DNA from: Macrotrachela quadricornifera
Lineage: Eukaryota; Rotifera; Eurotatoria; Philodinida; Philodinidae
Assembly: GCA_022393335.1 (NCBI GenBank)
Contig: JAJEKB010021013.1
Coordinates: forward strand, 130,217 to 194,216
Direction: 5' to 3'
DNA: 64,000 bases
Below the pieces are notes generated by a model. It ran no database searches, was not told the origin of the DNA, and saw nothing but the letters and a program-made list of their open reading frames with translations. Both the position numbers and the translations under genes were made by a program. Shown in pieces: positions 32,164 through 44,130 of this stretch. Each line of letters starts with the position of its first letter. The first letter of the stretch is position 1.

Positions 32164-33233
32164 CAGAGCTGCACGGGGCACAGTTTTTTACACCCCCGCC
32201 CCGCCCCGCCCCGCCCCGGCCCGTGTTAAGTTAGCCCCGTTATGAAATTATACAGGATGATTCATCTATTTTTACTAGTTTTCGTCAATTATTGTATTTC
32301 TATAAAGCGTCAGAAATTTTTTATTTCTATCTGATTAGATAGACCGTTGATTGCTCTATCCAATGGTATAGTTTTCATTTGATTTGTTTCATGTATTAGT
32401 TAAAATATGAGTAAAGTTTTGCGAAGTAAGCAAACAAAAATTTTTGTGGAATTTCGAGATGTTTCCTCTGAGTAATTCGAGTAATTATAACGTATTGGAC
32501 AAATGAATATATTTCGTTTTTATATAGTTCAATAGAGAAATGAATTCTCTATCGAACTATATATTTTTTTAGCAATTCATTTTCCACTTTGACTGAAAAC
32601 TTAGTGAATGTTTAAAAACTTTTTTTTATAAAAGTTCATTTACAAGATGATTCATATCTTATACATAAGACTCGCGGCTTTCACCCAAAACATCGTTGGA
32701 AATTGTAACCTTTTCTTTTCGTTTTTTTATATTAATGAAAATAAAACTAGTGAAAATAGCTAAACCATCCTCTAATTTACTGGACAAAGACAAATAAATG
32801 AATTTTTTATTAAAAAAAGTTTTTAAACATTCACTAAGTTTTCAGTCAAAGTGGAAAATGAATTGCTAAAAAAATATATAGTTCGATAGAGAATTCATTT
32901 CTCTATTGAACTATATAAAAACGAAATATATTCATTTGTCTAATACATTATAGTTACTCGAATAACTCAGAGGAAACATCTCGAAATTCCACAAAAATTT
33001 TTGTTTGCTTACTTCGCAAAACTTTACTCATATTTTAACTAATACATGAAACAAATCAAATGAAAACTATACCATTGGATAGAGCAATCAACGGTCTATC
33101 TAATCAGATAGAAATACAATAATTTGACGAAAACTAGTAAAAATAGGTGAATCATCCTGTATAATTTCATAACGGGGCTAACTTAACACGGGGCGGGGCG
33201 GGAATGTGAAAAATTGTGCCCCGTGCAGTTCTG
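32164..33233. mobile_element. Long foldback with GC-rich ends (CAGAGCTGCACGGGGCAC)
   Basis: The ends CAG-GCTGCACGGGGCAC and GTGCCCCGTGCAG-TCTG are inverted, followed inwards by CCCCGCCCCGCC runs and then by arms of about 480 bp that are nearly exact complements (TTAGCCCCGTTATGAAATTA pairs with TAATTTCATAACGGGGCTAA). The centre is near 32690. The left arm has about 30 bp (including AAAGCGTCAGAAA) that is missing on the right. C-A-G ends plus GC-rich subterminal repeats resemble the hAT element at 49814, but the 8-bp flanks match only 4 of 8. Confidence 0.7.
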
Positions 33234-35353
33234 GTAAGTACAATAAGTGAGATTTGAAGCACTTTGATAAAATGGCGAATGATTCGATTCTTGAGGTAAA
33301 ATATTTCTTTATTAGATATTTGACGTAAAAAGAACTACCATTAAAGGAGTTCTGAATGCTAATATGGTGTTATTTGCTAGTTGTTATTCCAAATTTCTGT
33401 CACTTAACTCTGAACATCATACATTTTGTCTTATATCAGGAGATCATAACGAACAAATACTTTGGGAAATTGCAATGAAAAGTTGGGGTGAAATGTTGTA
33501 TTCTTTTTTTCTTGACTGAGAACGAAAGTAATATCAAAAACATAATTCTGTGCGTGTATGTATTTGCTCAGGATATTAGGTCAAGCTAAAGTAACTTAGT
33601 TGAAATCAATGGAAACGCTACGTTTTGTCTCAGTTTCTCTTTTTGAACTGCGCTTGTACTATAGTCCAGGCAACTCATAGTAGTACTCTATGAATGCACC
33701 ATAAAAGTCAAAAAAATGTTATTTATGATGAGAAAATCGTGGACAATTGATATTTTTCGAATTTAAGATTGATAGTTTTGGTTTTAGAAATTATAAAATG
33801 TGGGAGACTCGTTCACACTGAGGTGACTATAGCGTCACATTTGTCATTCATTTATCTATCAATGATTCTCGAAATAGATAGAATGAATTCAGTCAAGGGT
33901 TAAGCAAGTCACCTTTGACGAGCGCTACTTGCATATAAAAACTCGATATTTCGAAATAATAATTTATCAATTATCGTTTGGAGTTTTTTGCTTGTTTATC
34001 AATAATATTATTTTTTTTGCAAAATATTTTTTTATGTACAATATCATCAAGGTATACAACATGCATCCCTTCTCTTAGTTGAAAAGAAAGGGAAAAAAAC
34101 GTGTGTGTAATATGATGTGTCGTACATGGATATTTTTTGTAAGATAGTTGAAAAAAAGTATTGCTTGATTAATGAAGCATAACAATCGATGTAATGGTGA
34201 AAAAGAAAGTAATACTTCGCAATAGTAAAAAAAAAAAAAGTTTTCGATAGCAAGATATTCGATTCAATATTAACACAATATTTTAACAGGTAATTAACAA
34301 AGAATTATATAAATGGACAGAAGATAAAATGAATACTGAAACAGGAATAAGCACAGGAAAATCATACTAAAATATGATCAAATTGACAGAATTATGATGA
34401 TACAAAATGATCTCAAATAATGTCAAAAGATGGTTTGATTTTTATGAAGTACTTTTTTGTGAACATTTAAGAGAGCTTCCCTGAGCCAATCAAGCATCAT
34501 ATCAGACATCGAAGCACTTAATAAATTTTAGATTTTTGATTTGAGGTTCTCATATTATTTAGCACCATTCAAAACCTCTAAGTCGAAATTTTTAGCGCAT
34601 TTAGATGAGCTGATAAAAAGCTAACTCGATTTTACTATCGAGCATTCTTGAGGTCATTTAAAAAATGTTGTCAAAAATCATCCATATAAAGTTGCTAGTT
34701 TTTATGTAATGTACCAAACGATAGAGCATTGAAAACTCAACAAAACTACCTATTTAGATATTATATTTTCAAGGACAGATCAATTGTTATATAGGAAATA
34801 TTGTTCATAACTCGTCATTTTTCGAGTGAAAATTATGTGAACTATTTCTCAGTATATCGACTGTCAGTCACTCATTTTTATGAGATCTCAGACTGAATTT
34901 CACATATGTTGCACAAACTTTGTCTTCTATAAAATGATAAAAAAAAGTTTAAAAAACCTTAGAATTATGCACAAAAAGGCCTTACGATATTCACCAATTA
35001 GACATCACTTATGAGAAAAAATAACTTTTAGTGAGTTGTAAGATATCTACAGTATTCTTTCATTTAGGTGGGGGATATTTCAATGAATATACGATTCATA
35101 TAAAGTAGTGAATCGGTAGTTGTTGCAACTTTATGAAGTCAAGGTCATTCTGCTAATATTAGCTTCTTATTGCGTCGTGAAAAGAGTAATAGAAACACTT
35201 CACAACTTTGATTATGTCTATTCAAACTTCATTGGTTTTCCGTGTTTTTCTTTTTTGGCACGCAGAGCCCATCTTGCTTGAAGAGGAGGGACATTACTTG
35301 CAAAAATCATGTCCCCATATTGTTTATGAGTGTTACTCATGAGGGAAGTACTC
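33234..35353. other. Intergenic, nothing recognised
   Basis: About 2.1 kb of AT-rich sequence without a supported ORF. The ORF at 34047-34253 minus is low-complexity F/Y-rich sequence. Confidence 0.45.
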
Positions 35354-35775
35354 GAGGTATTAAAAAGCTTTTCAGTCGAGGATATGTTGGTTAGATAGGA
35401 GCATAGCTAGGAGTGATATAACCTAAGTTAGTACGGGTGCAATTTGAGATTTGGCTAAGATACCGACTTTTTATTAGAATTTGCCTATGGGACCTCATTT
35501 TCTCTATTAAATCAAAGTTTTGAGTTTTGATGTAGGACTTTGTCCATATCAAGGACTCAACCAGAATATTTCATTCACAAAGTTTCGGAATTTTGGGACT
35601 AAGCATTTCTTAGATATGAGTCTGTTAACATAAACATAGTTTTTTACGGATACTGTTGTGTGCATGAGTATTTTGAAAACACTATACCTGGAGAATGCTT
35701 AGTCCCAAAATTCTAGGTATGCCCTATCTAACCAATATATCCTCGACCGAAAAGCTTTTTAATACCTCGGGTAGT
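35354..35775. mobile_element. Foldback/MITE-like inverted repeat
   Basis: GAGGTATTAAAAAGCTTTTC at 35355 pairs with GAAAAGCTTTTTAATACCTC ending near 35769, and ATATGTTGGTTAGATAGG pairs with CCTATCTAACCAATATAT. A second inner pair is TTTGGGACTAAGCATT and AATGCTTAGTCCCAAA. The middle is asymmetric. Non-coding. Confidence 0.6.
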
Positions 35776-36260
35776 TCGCTCGTTAGACGTAGAGAAATCA
35801 AAAAATTCATTCAACTATTTTCTCGTCCTCAGAATTAATTAAAATTACTGTGGATCGTGCTGGTGAAAAATTTAAAGTTGCTTATAGGTAGTCACACCAC
35901 AGTCTGTAAATATTCCGGAGAATAAAACTACACTCATCCAGAACTTCCACACCCTCTCTACAGGATTGAGCATTTTAGTCGATCATATATCATACCTTTT
36001 CGCAAAGCTTATTTTTATCTTATATAACACTTTGACGTGTCGGTACTCTGAAGGCTTGTCAAAGAATTATATAATTTCTCCTACAATTAGAAAGGTTCCT
36101 TCTAGCCTCATTAATGCATCTTCATATAAAATAAGTTTTTCGTTTCCCTGGTATACTTGTAGATGAAATTTGAAAAATCTTACCATTTTCTTCTACTTCA
36201 GATTAGATATCTGCTCATAGTTAAAGAAATTGCCTTATCTGAATTATGAATTATAAATGA
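35776..36260. other. Spacer
   Basis: Contains a copy of the dispersed TCAGAATTAATTAAAAT repeat also seen near 12195. No gene. Confidence 0.35.
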
Positions 36261-37192
36261 CTAGCGGTAGTACCCGGCGTTGCTCGGGAAATCTCCATAC
36301 TGGAAACTTATCATGTCAGAAAACGACAGAAGATGTATAGAAGGCTTGATTAAGACCTTTTCATCTATTATTACTACATATCCCGCCGTGAATACACTTA
36401 TATTCATTTGTAAATCGGATAATTCAGCAAATGGTGTGGGGGTGTAACAGTCTTTCTCTTAACTCATGCGTATTTCCATACTTTATACCAATACCCAGTG
36501 CAAAAAAAATCGCACTAACAGGTGGATATTCTAACAATGGCAGTATATGTCCCGAAGTTTTGGAAAAACTGGGAAAAAATGTAATGTATCATAACCTGTT
36601 GTGAAATTTCAGCCCAATCCTCTCGTTAGTCATCCTGATCCATTTTGACCTTCCTCGAGACCTAAGAGTATGCCATGAAAAGTTTGGCACCCTCAACTCA
36701 TGCGATGCCCAAATGTATAAAAAAAAGAGAGGCAGACAAACTTTCTCCTTTATATAAATAAATTAGAAACATCCAATTTTCAAATTTAAACCAAAGAATC
36801 CTCGATAAAAAACGATTAATGTTAGAATCATAACAAATTCGCGAAATTTCTGGAAAATTAACACAAAGTTCATTGCGATAGAACTTCACTGAAATTTCAC
36901 CCAGACGCCTCCTCCCTACTCTTATTAATGGAAACAGCACTCTTTAAAAATGCCTCTGAACTCAGAAGAGCACCATGGAAAATTTGGTAATGTTAGCTAT
37001 TACAGTACTATTTGGGTGAGATTCCACCCACACCCAGCCACCCATCACCCACACCCTCGATGGGTGATCTCGCCATGACCTTCTTCTGGGCCTGGGGAGG
37101 TACCATGGAAAGTTTGGTGACGCTAGCTTGTACAGGGACTGAATGCATAGCAAACAGACAGACAGACAAAGTTTCTTCTTTATATATATAGA
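36261..37192 (-). mobile_element. Non-autonomous Helitron, copy 1 (minus)
   Basis: Read on the minus strand the element begins TCTATATATATAAAGAAGAA after an A, has a GTCTGTCTGTCTG run, and ends ...CCGCTAG before a T. This is the TC...CTAG structure of Helitrons inserted between A and T, without a target duplication. A short inverted repeat (CCCGAGCAACGCCGGG) lies close before the CTAG end, as expected for the terminator hairpin. No Rep/helicase gene is present. It belongs to the same family as 52464-53845. Confidence 0.75.
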
Positions 37193-37397
37193 TAATTGAA
37201 GCAATATTTTATTTCCTGCTTTATTTACATCAATAGTAGAAATTTATTTTACACAGAAATTTATGTTTCTTTTTTCTTAAAATTCTGATATTAAAGTCTT
37301 TACTTAAATTATAATTACAATTTATACAAAAATTAATTTTTAATATAAATAATCTTTGCGTTTTTTTAAGAATCAACATCAATTTCGATATTAATAA
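37193..37397. other. Upstream region of the ART gene
   Basis: Very AT-rich with no clear TATA box. An upstream non-coding exon is possible, since TTTTTTAAG precedes AATCAACATC near 37371. Confidence 0.3.
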
Positions 37398-40263
37398 ATG
37401 ACTTCAAAATATGTTGATAATGATGATTTACAACATAATCACCGATTTTCAGATCTTGCTGAAGAACCTCTTCAAATGTTAATGCCTATTCAAGGTTATG
37501 AAAAAAAACCTCTGGTTACAATCGAAGAAGCTGTTGAACCATTAGTTTCAGTTGTACCCGATGTTAAGCGAATGGCATATGTTGCTAAAAAGAAATGTAA
37601 AAATCCTCCAGCTGATAACCTTTCGGTAGATGAATCAGCTTCAATAACTCTTTATTCGATGGAATGGAAACCACAAGAAGAATGTCTTTATTATGTATTA
37701 AATGCAACTCTTCGTTCTGAAAATCGAGACAAATTAATTCCATGGTTTTTATTCCTAAAACTAATTTTGACTGCATTTGCACGTCTACCATCACAAAAAC
37801 GTTTTGTTTATCGTGGCATTAAACGTGATGTAAGAAAAGATTATCCTAAAGGAGAAGAAATTATTTGGTGGGGATTTAGTTCATGTACATCAACAATGGA
37901 CGTTTTGGAAAATGAACAATTTTTGGGTTCGACAAGAACAAGAACTTTTTTTACTATCGAATGTGAAAGTGGAAAAGATATTCGGAATCATTCGTTTTTT
38001 CAAAATGAAGATGAAATTCTTCTTCCACCTGGACGACAATTCAAAGTTGTTTCTTGTCTTAATCAACCAGGTGGTCTTCATATGATACAACTTAAAGAAA
38101 TTGAAGCAGAACATGCACTTCTTGAACCTCCATCAAAAGTAAATCAATCTTTTCTTATTATTTAATTAACAATTAAACTATAAAATTATATTTGAATTCT
38201 TTCAAGGATATTTCACAAACTTTCAATCCTATTACAGCCACTTCTCAATCAATATCCAAATCAATAAGCAGGTAATATTATTATTCTCAGATATATTCAA
38301 AGAAAGTTTAAAAAATAGTTTAGATCATGCTTATCTATACTAAAATAAAATTCATTATTTTGCGTAAATATAATTCAAAAAATCGAGCACGTGAAAAACC
38401 ATGTTAAGGATGAAGATAAAGACTTCGTGACTAGTCTAAGATTAAAAATAGACTATAGTTTTTTTTAAACTGTAATTATTTACATCAGTCCATATCGAAC
38501 AGAAAATATTTTATTTTTAAGCTTATTTTTTGCATTTATATCTTCTTGTATATTATCATAAAATTTTATATAGTTTATAACTTAGAATCATTGAAAAATA
38601 TGTTTCTCTAAATATATCTTTTTGATAAAATAAATTTATCTTTATTATTATAATCCTGATCTTTAGTCTCTCAGTAATAAACTATTTTTGAAAAAGTCGT
38701 GCTAAATTGTAAGTGATGATATCTCGAATATTATCTAGTTCTATTAAACTACCAAAGGCGAACGGTTGATTCAGTTTTTTTTCTAAATTATTTGAAAATG
38801 TACTTTTTGAAATCCAGTAAAAGTTAGATATTAAACATCAAATGAACGGGATGATGTTGGCAATTTAATCTAATTGGTTAAAATCGTGGTCTTTGAATGT
38901 TACAGTAGGAGACAATTCCGAAATATTAAACAGACCATCAGACATCCGAGTCTTATTAAAATTTCAGAAAACCGATATTCAAGCTTCGCAGCAGTCTATG
39001 TGTGAAAATCAGGAAAACAGACAGGATGACATTTAAAGAAAAATCAGGAATTTTCATACAAATCAGGACGCTGTAAAACTTATTCTAATATGACTATCTA
39101 CTTAGGGGTATCCAAGAGTAGTGGCAGAGGTATCTTATTTTCTTCTATAAAGCTTGACGAAAATAAAAAACCTTGGCCACTACTTTTGAGTATCCCTAAG
39201 TAAACTGTTAGAAGAAGAAAGCACAAAATTTGCCGCAGCTATGAACGATCGAGATTTTGATGAAATTAGTATAGCTGAAATACTTATAACAGCTGATTAT
39301 GATAAACTAACTGTTTTAAACAAACAATTAATTGAAAATAGTGAAAACTTAAACCGGTTACGAAAAAAGCAGAAAAAATAAATGATCGAAATAAATATAA
39401 TTTGAACATTATCTTTTTTGTTTTTTGTTGAAAATATTCTACAAATATTCTTATATGAGTTTGATAGGGAGACTTAGTATGACAAAAGAACGTGTCCTAC
39501 TCCAGTAAACTTAGTGCTATAGAGATGAATTGTAAAATATCAGGATAAAATCAGGATTTTCAATCAAATTCAGGAAAGTATGCTCACTGCGAAGCCTGAA
39601 TATTACTTCACAAAGATTTACAACGATTTAGTGAGAAGTATTCTCAATCAGCTGAGCCAGTTACGGATGGTCGAGATCTAAGATGATCTTTTCGCAAGAT
39701 TCCAACATATTGCATTTCAAGAAGTTGTTTAGTAAAGTTTGTATCTCATATCACAGCTATAGCTAAAAAATATATGAAAGCATGGATTTAACTGCTTTTG
39801 AAAACTGCATTTTGTGTTTAATATGGTGAGAAAAATTGTGATTAACAATAAATTTTTGATCGACACCAATTTGTTTTAAGAGACAAAGATAATAGATTAA
39901 AACATTCTGAATAACTTTCATTTTACTTGAAATTTTTTCCGTTGATATGAAATCTTTTGTGAACATAGAATTTTATGTAGAATATGAAGAATACTTTTTA
40001 TAAATTTTATTTGTACAAAATATAATTTTAGTCTAAAAATTATCATTTTTTGAATAGAACAGAAGTTTTAATTAGTTCAACACATGTAGAAAAAAGAAAA
40101 CAATTTAGTTCACCATATCTTTCCTATTTAGTTAAAGCTTTGTTTACTTATGTATAAGTAAAAATTAGTTGTAAAATACACATCTAGATTTGTTTGAATT
40201 TTAAATTAATTTAAATTATTTATTTTAGTTTACAATTATCAAATGATAAAATAAAACCATCAG
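37398..40263 (+). CDS. ADP-ribosyltransferase (R-S-E type), 5' exons
   Basis: Exon 1 (37398-38138) encodes 247 aa. After about 80 poorly conserved residues comes an ART fold: the NAD-binding Arg in [11 protein letters not shown], the S-x-(S/T) strand in [13 protein letters not shown], and the catalytic E-x-E turn in [16 protein letters not shown], that is, an R-S-E mono-ADP-ribosyltransferase. It would move ADP-ribose from NAD to protein, probably arginine. There is no signal peptide, so the cytoplasm is likely. It splices in frame (phase 0) to 38207-38271 and, with good sites and matching phase, to a 35-bp exon 40229-40263 ending at GTAAGA. Later exons were not identified. The 1.9-kb intron holds a transposon (38968-39604). 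Many bdelloid ART genes have this N-terminal catalytic layout. Exon 1 is confident, the rest less so. Confidence 0.75.
38968..39604. mobile_element. Inverted-repeat element with CAGGCTTCGCAG-type ends, carrying a coding-like fragment
   Basis: ATATTCAAGCTTCGCAGCA at the left is mirrored by CACTGCGAAGCCTGAATAT at the right, followed by AAAATCAGGA subterminal repeats in both arms. The CA(A/G)G starts would suit a hAT element, but no clean 8-bp duplication is seen. A 100-bp hairpin (TTAGGGGTATCC...GAGTATCCCTAA, about 39108-39200) is nested inside. From 39202 to 39381 an open frame encodes about 57 residues of a charged helix, [14 protein letters not shown] then [12 protein letters not shown], ending in R-K-K-Q-K-K-stop. 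I do not recognise it. Confidence 0.55.
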
Positions 40264-42096
40264 GTAAGATTAACATTCGATTCTTTTAATTAAATTTAAC
40301 AATCATCTCAATGTGAAAATTGTTCATGAAGACAATCAGAAGACTAAATACGTTGTGAATATCACTATGTTTGATATCAACAATGAAAGATCCCTTTCCT
40401 CTTAAAAAAATCCAATTTTTTAAGAAAAGATCGAAGTGAAGCGTTTATCATAGGAAAATGAACCAAACTTATCTCTTTCAAAATATAATGTATGTAGAAG
40501 AAGTTCGTGGTAATTTTCCTATTGATATATTTTTGAATTACTTAAGTGATATCAAAAAATAAATAATCGTTGTAAAAAAAACATATCAAAGTATACTTAT
40601 TATGTAAAAACAAACGTTTTAGCTCAAGACGTAAGCAGGCGAATAAACAAAGTTTGTTACATGCATTTTTGATCCTGAAAAAAATAATGGATGAGATATT
40701 TTAAATACCCATATTTTGCGTTTCAGTTTTTCATCAATTATTATATCGTATTAAAAAACAAAATATGCCATAAGATGCAGCGTGAAAAGATCTACAATTC
40801 ACGCAAAATCGCCTTTGTTATAGTTGCATTTTTTCCTTTCAAAATGATTAAAACTTCGAGCGACCAAATTTTAACTGTGCGAATGATATTAACTTACAAA
40901 AAACCATTTGTTTTCTATATATCCTCTTGGAAAAAAATAGTTACACTATGCATTCCGTATTTATTGTCACTATAAAAACACATTTATTTAAAACCAATTA
41001 CATATTCTGAAAGTCTGTGGAGTTTTCTATCACTCTGTAGATTTACTTATCTTTTTACATACATTTATTGAAAAGTAATTTGAACACAATGAAGGCACTC
41101 TATTGTCCACATTCCCAAAGTCTTTATTTTCTCACTGTTATCAAAATTAATTTTGTAAATTTTTTATCACTGTGAAATAATTATTTTAGAAAAGCATCTA
41201 TATATTCTGATAGATCTTAAAATTCTCTATTATCCTGTATATTTACTTATTTCCTTATGGTCATTTATTGTAAAGAAAATTTGAGTCGAATGAAAACATC
41301 CTCAATCGACAAGTACCAAAAATCTACACTTTTCTTGTTACTTTTGTAGTATTATGTTTGAAATTATTTTTCCTGTGGGAAAAATTTTTTAAAAAGCAAA
41401 TATAGATTTTTATAGAGCTTGAAGTTTTCTATCATTCTATGTATTTTTGTCTCGCTTTGCATTCATATACTGCGCTGCATGAATGCGAAGCAAGACTAAA
41501 ATATATAGAATGATAGAGAATTTCATGCGATATTAAACTGTATACTTTCTTTTACATAGTTTATTTCTTCCGGTGACACGTCAGTTGAGTCATTCACATT
41601 TGACCCCCAACAGATGAGCTGTCACACATGAGCCTCTCGACATTTGAGCCTTTGCATTTGAGCTTAATAGGTTAATTAGTCAAATAATGAATTTATTACA
41701 ATACATAAATCAATAATTTCAACAATTACACAAAGTTTTGGGACTTTATATCATATATTGCATACCACCAAATGTAATGCATCCAGTACAATTACTTTTA
41801 AAACATCGGCACGTAGTTTCGCTTTTGTTTGCGCGACAATAACGAAAACCGTCAATAAAAGTTGGTTTTTATTCTTTCAAGATGTTACAATTGGCAATGC
41901 AGCACAGATCCAAATAATAAATGAAAACACATGCCTATATTATTGTATACGTATATATTGTGATCATAATTAAAATTCCGTCAAATTTAAAATGTGCATA
42001 GTTGAAAAGTCAGTCAAACTTAATATGTGACTGAATTTTAATCTTGACCAGAATATACAAATGATAGTTAATGCGATGATAGATTTTATAACCACA
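40264..42096. other. AT-rich region with hairpins, no supported gene
   Basis: Contains an AAAAACAAAATATGCCATAA block (about 40752) related to the core of the foldback at 30828. A perfect-looking hairpin spans about 41417-41533: TTCTATCATTCTATGTATTT pairs with AATATATAGAATGATAGAGAA, with a second inner pair around CGCTTTGCATTCAT. The motif ACATTTGA-C/G-CC/CT recurs near 41590-41665, like the subterminal repeats at 5060. Confidence 0.45.
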
Positions 42097-42196
42097 NNNN
42101 NNNNNNNNNNNNNNNNNNNNNNNNNNNNNNNNNNNNNNNNNNNNNNNNNNNNNNNNNNNNNNNNNNNNNNNNNNNNNNNNNNNNNNNNNNNNNNNN
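42097..42196. other. Assembly gap (100 N)
   Basis: Exactly 100 N, the usual placeholder for a gap of unknown size. It cuts off the left end of the palindromic element that follows. Confidence 0.99.
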
Positions 42197-43075
42197 CAGT
42201 TTACCCAAAAAAAAATTAAATATCTCCATTACGGGTCGAGCAAACGAACTGATTTTTTTCCCAATGATAGAGACATGTACAAGCTTTATATCCATAAAGA
42301 CATGCCTAGAGAAACCCTTTGTTAAGTATATTATTTTTTCTCATATCTGTCAAAAAGTACAACGTTTTTTGTTGAGATCAATAGTGATACTTAACAAAGG
42401 GTCTCTCTAGACATGTTTTTATAGATATGAAGCTTGAACATGCCTCCATTATTAGTAAAAAAGTCAGCTTGTTTGCTCGAATCATAATAGAGATATTCAA
42501 TTTTTATTTTGGTAGACTGGCTTTTGCGCCACCCTGAATATGGCCTAAAAGTCACGATGCCAAGGAAAAATTAAATATCTCCGCTACGGTTCGAACAATC
42601 GGGCTGATTTTTTTACCAATAATGGAAGCATGTTCACACTTTAAATTCATACGGATAAGATAAGAGAGAGCCCTTATAAAGTATTACTAATGACCTCAAT
42701 AAAATAATTCTACTTTTTCATAGATAGAATGAAAAACAATACACTTAACAAACGGCTTTTCTCTAGGCATGTCTTTATGGATATAAAGCTTGTACGTGCC
42801 TCTATCATTGGTAAAAAAATCAGTTCGTTTGCTCAACCCGTAATGGAGATATTCCACTTTTTTTTGGCTCAAGTGCCTTTTTTTTCAAACTGCGAAAAAT
42901 AAATTTTTCTTGTTGAGGTCAATAGTGATACTTAACAAAGGTTGTTTCTAGGCATGTCTTTATGGATATGAAGCTTGAACATGGATCTATTATTGGTAAA
43001 AAAGTCAGTTCGTTTGCTCGATCCGTAATGGAGATATTTAATTTTTTTGGGTAAACTGACTTTTGCACCCCCTTG
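42197..43075. mobile_element. Composite palindromic element, second copy (inverted relative to 10830-11721)
   Basis: The first part (gap to about 42534) is a palindrome ending TTTTGCGCCACCCTG, the complement of CAGGGTGGCGCAAAA. Then AATATGGCC-TAAAAGTCAC leads into a second inverted segment ending near CTGACTTTTGCACCCCCTTG. The CATAAAGACATGCCTAGAG module is present about four times in alternating orientation. The order matches 11041-11520 read backwards. No coding sequence; open frames at 42919-43158 minus are by-products. Confidence 0.7.
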
Positions 43076-43078
43076 TAT

Positions 43079-43416
43079 ATGGGCGTGAACGACCGACATG
43101 GTACCCCATTTGGGTACAGTCCTATTATAAGGATAAAACATACTATTGTCTGGGCCATATGAGGGAGGATATCAGATAACCCTAGATTGGCCTGAACAAC
43201 ACCATGTTTTATCCTTAGAATAGTAGAGAAAAGCTACCAGCTGACACTATAAGCTGTTAGCTTTGCAATCCTATTATAAGGATAAAACATAGTGTTGCTC
43301 AGGCCAAGCCAAGGTTATCTGGGATCCTCTTTCATATGACCCGGACAATAGTGTGTTTTATCCTTACAATTGGACTGTATCAAAATGGGGTACTATATCG
43401 GTCGTTTACGCCCGTA
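43079..43416. mobile_element. Small palindromic MITE with GGGCGTGAACGACCGA ends
   Basis: TATGGGCGTGAACGACCGA at the left and TCGGTCGTTTACGCCCGTA at the right, with TA around the ends. Inside, AAGGATAAAACA appears four times, two in each orientation, giving paired inner stems. About 338 bp, non-coding, abutting the preceding composite element. Confidence 0.7.
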
Positions 43417-44130
43417 TATATAGGATCGTAAACTGGAATAATTATATACATATATATATATATATATGAACAAAAGGAAAAATCATATATATGTCATAGA
43501 AGGATAAAATGGAAATGTCCTAATATCGTTGTAGAAAAGATACCAATATGTATATCTCTAAATATACTGGACAATACCAACAACTTTCTTAAAATTTAAT
43601 CAATTCTCTCATAATTTTTTTCTAGAAATTTGACAATAAAAGGTAGTTAAAAGAAGTTTTGATTGTTAATTTTTTCAATACTCTGCTGTTAACATAAATG
43701 GGGCGTATTTTTTTTGTAACCGTTAGCAAAACTTGTATTTGCGCCTTTATGCGTCTGTACTCGTACTCGAAAAAGACCGTACTTGCCCACCTCGGGATAG
43801 TATAATAAGACACAATCAGCTTGAGTAAGCTGATCGGTATGTAAACCGGAGGTCTCGAGATCAATACTCTATATGTTCGTTTCTCTAATATTTCATTTAG
43901 AGATCCTACCAAGAATCTAATGCCATTCTGAAGAAAACCTAGTTCAATTCTACAAAGATCCTGTGATGACACTGAACAAAACCTTCGAGAAATTCTAATC
44001 ACATTCTAAAAGATGAGAGGAAAAATCTTTTATTCTTCCGATTCTGAAATTCTGACAGGATCCGGATCCTATCTTTCAAGAATCTTGCACTGAAACATCA
44101 AAGATTTTTCTTAGGGCTATTGCTTGAACA
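43417..44130. other. Spacer with (TA)n microsatellite
   Basis: A TA/ATAT run at 43446-43468. The rest shows no recognised gene. The ORF at 43622-44002 minus has no known motif. Confidence 0.4.

Noticed and set aside
32156..33241. 8-bp target duplication around the GC-capped foldback
   Set aside because: GTTAGGTT and GTAAGTAC agree at only 4 of 8 positions, so a hAT duplication is not supported.
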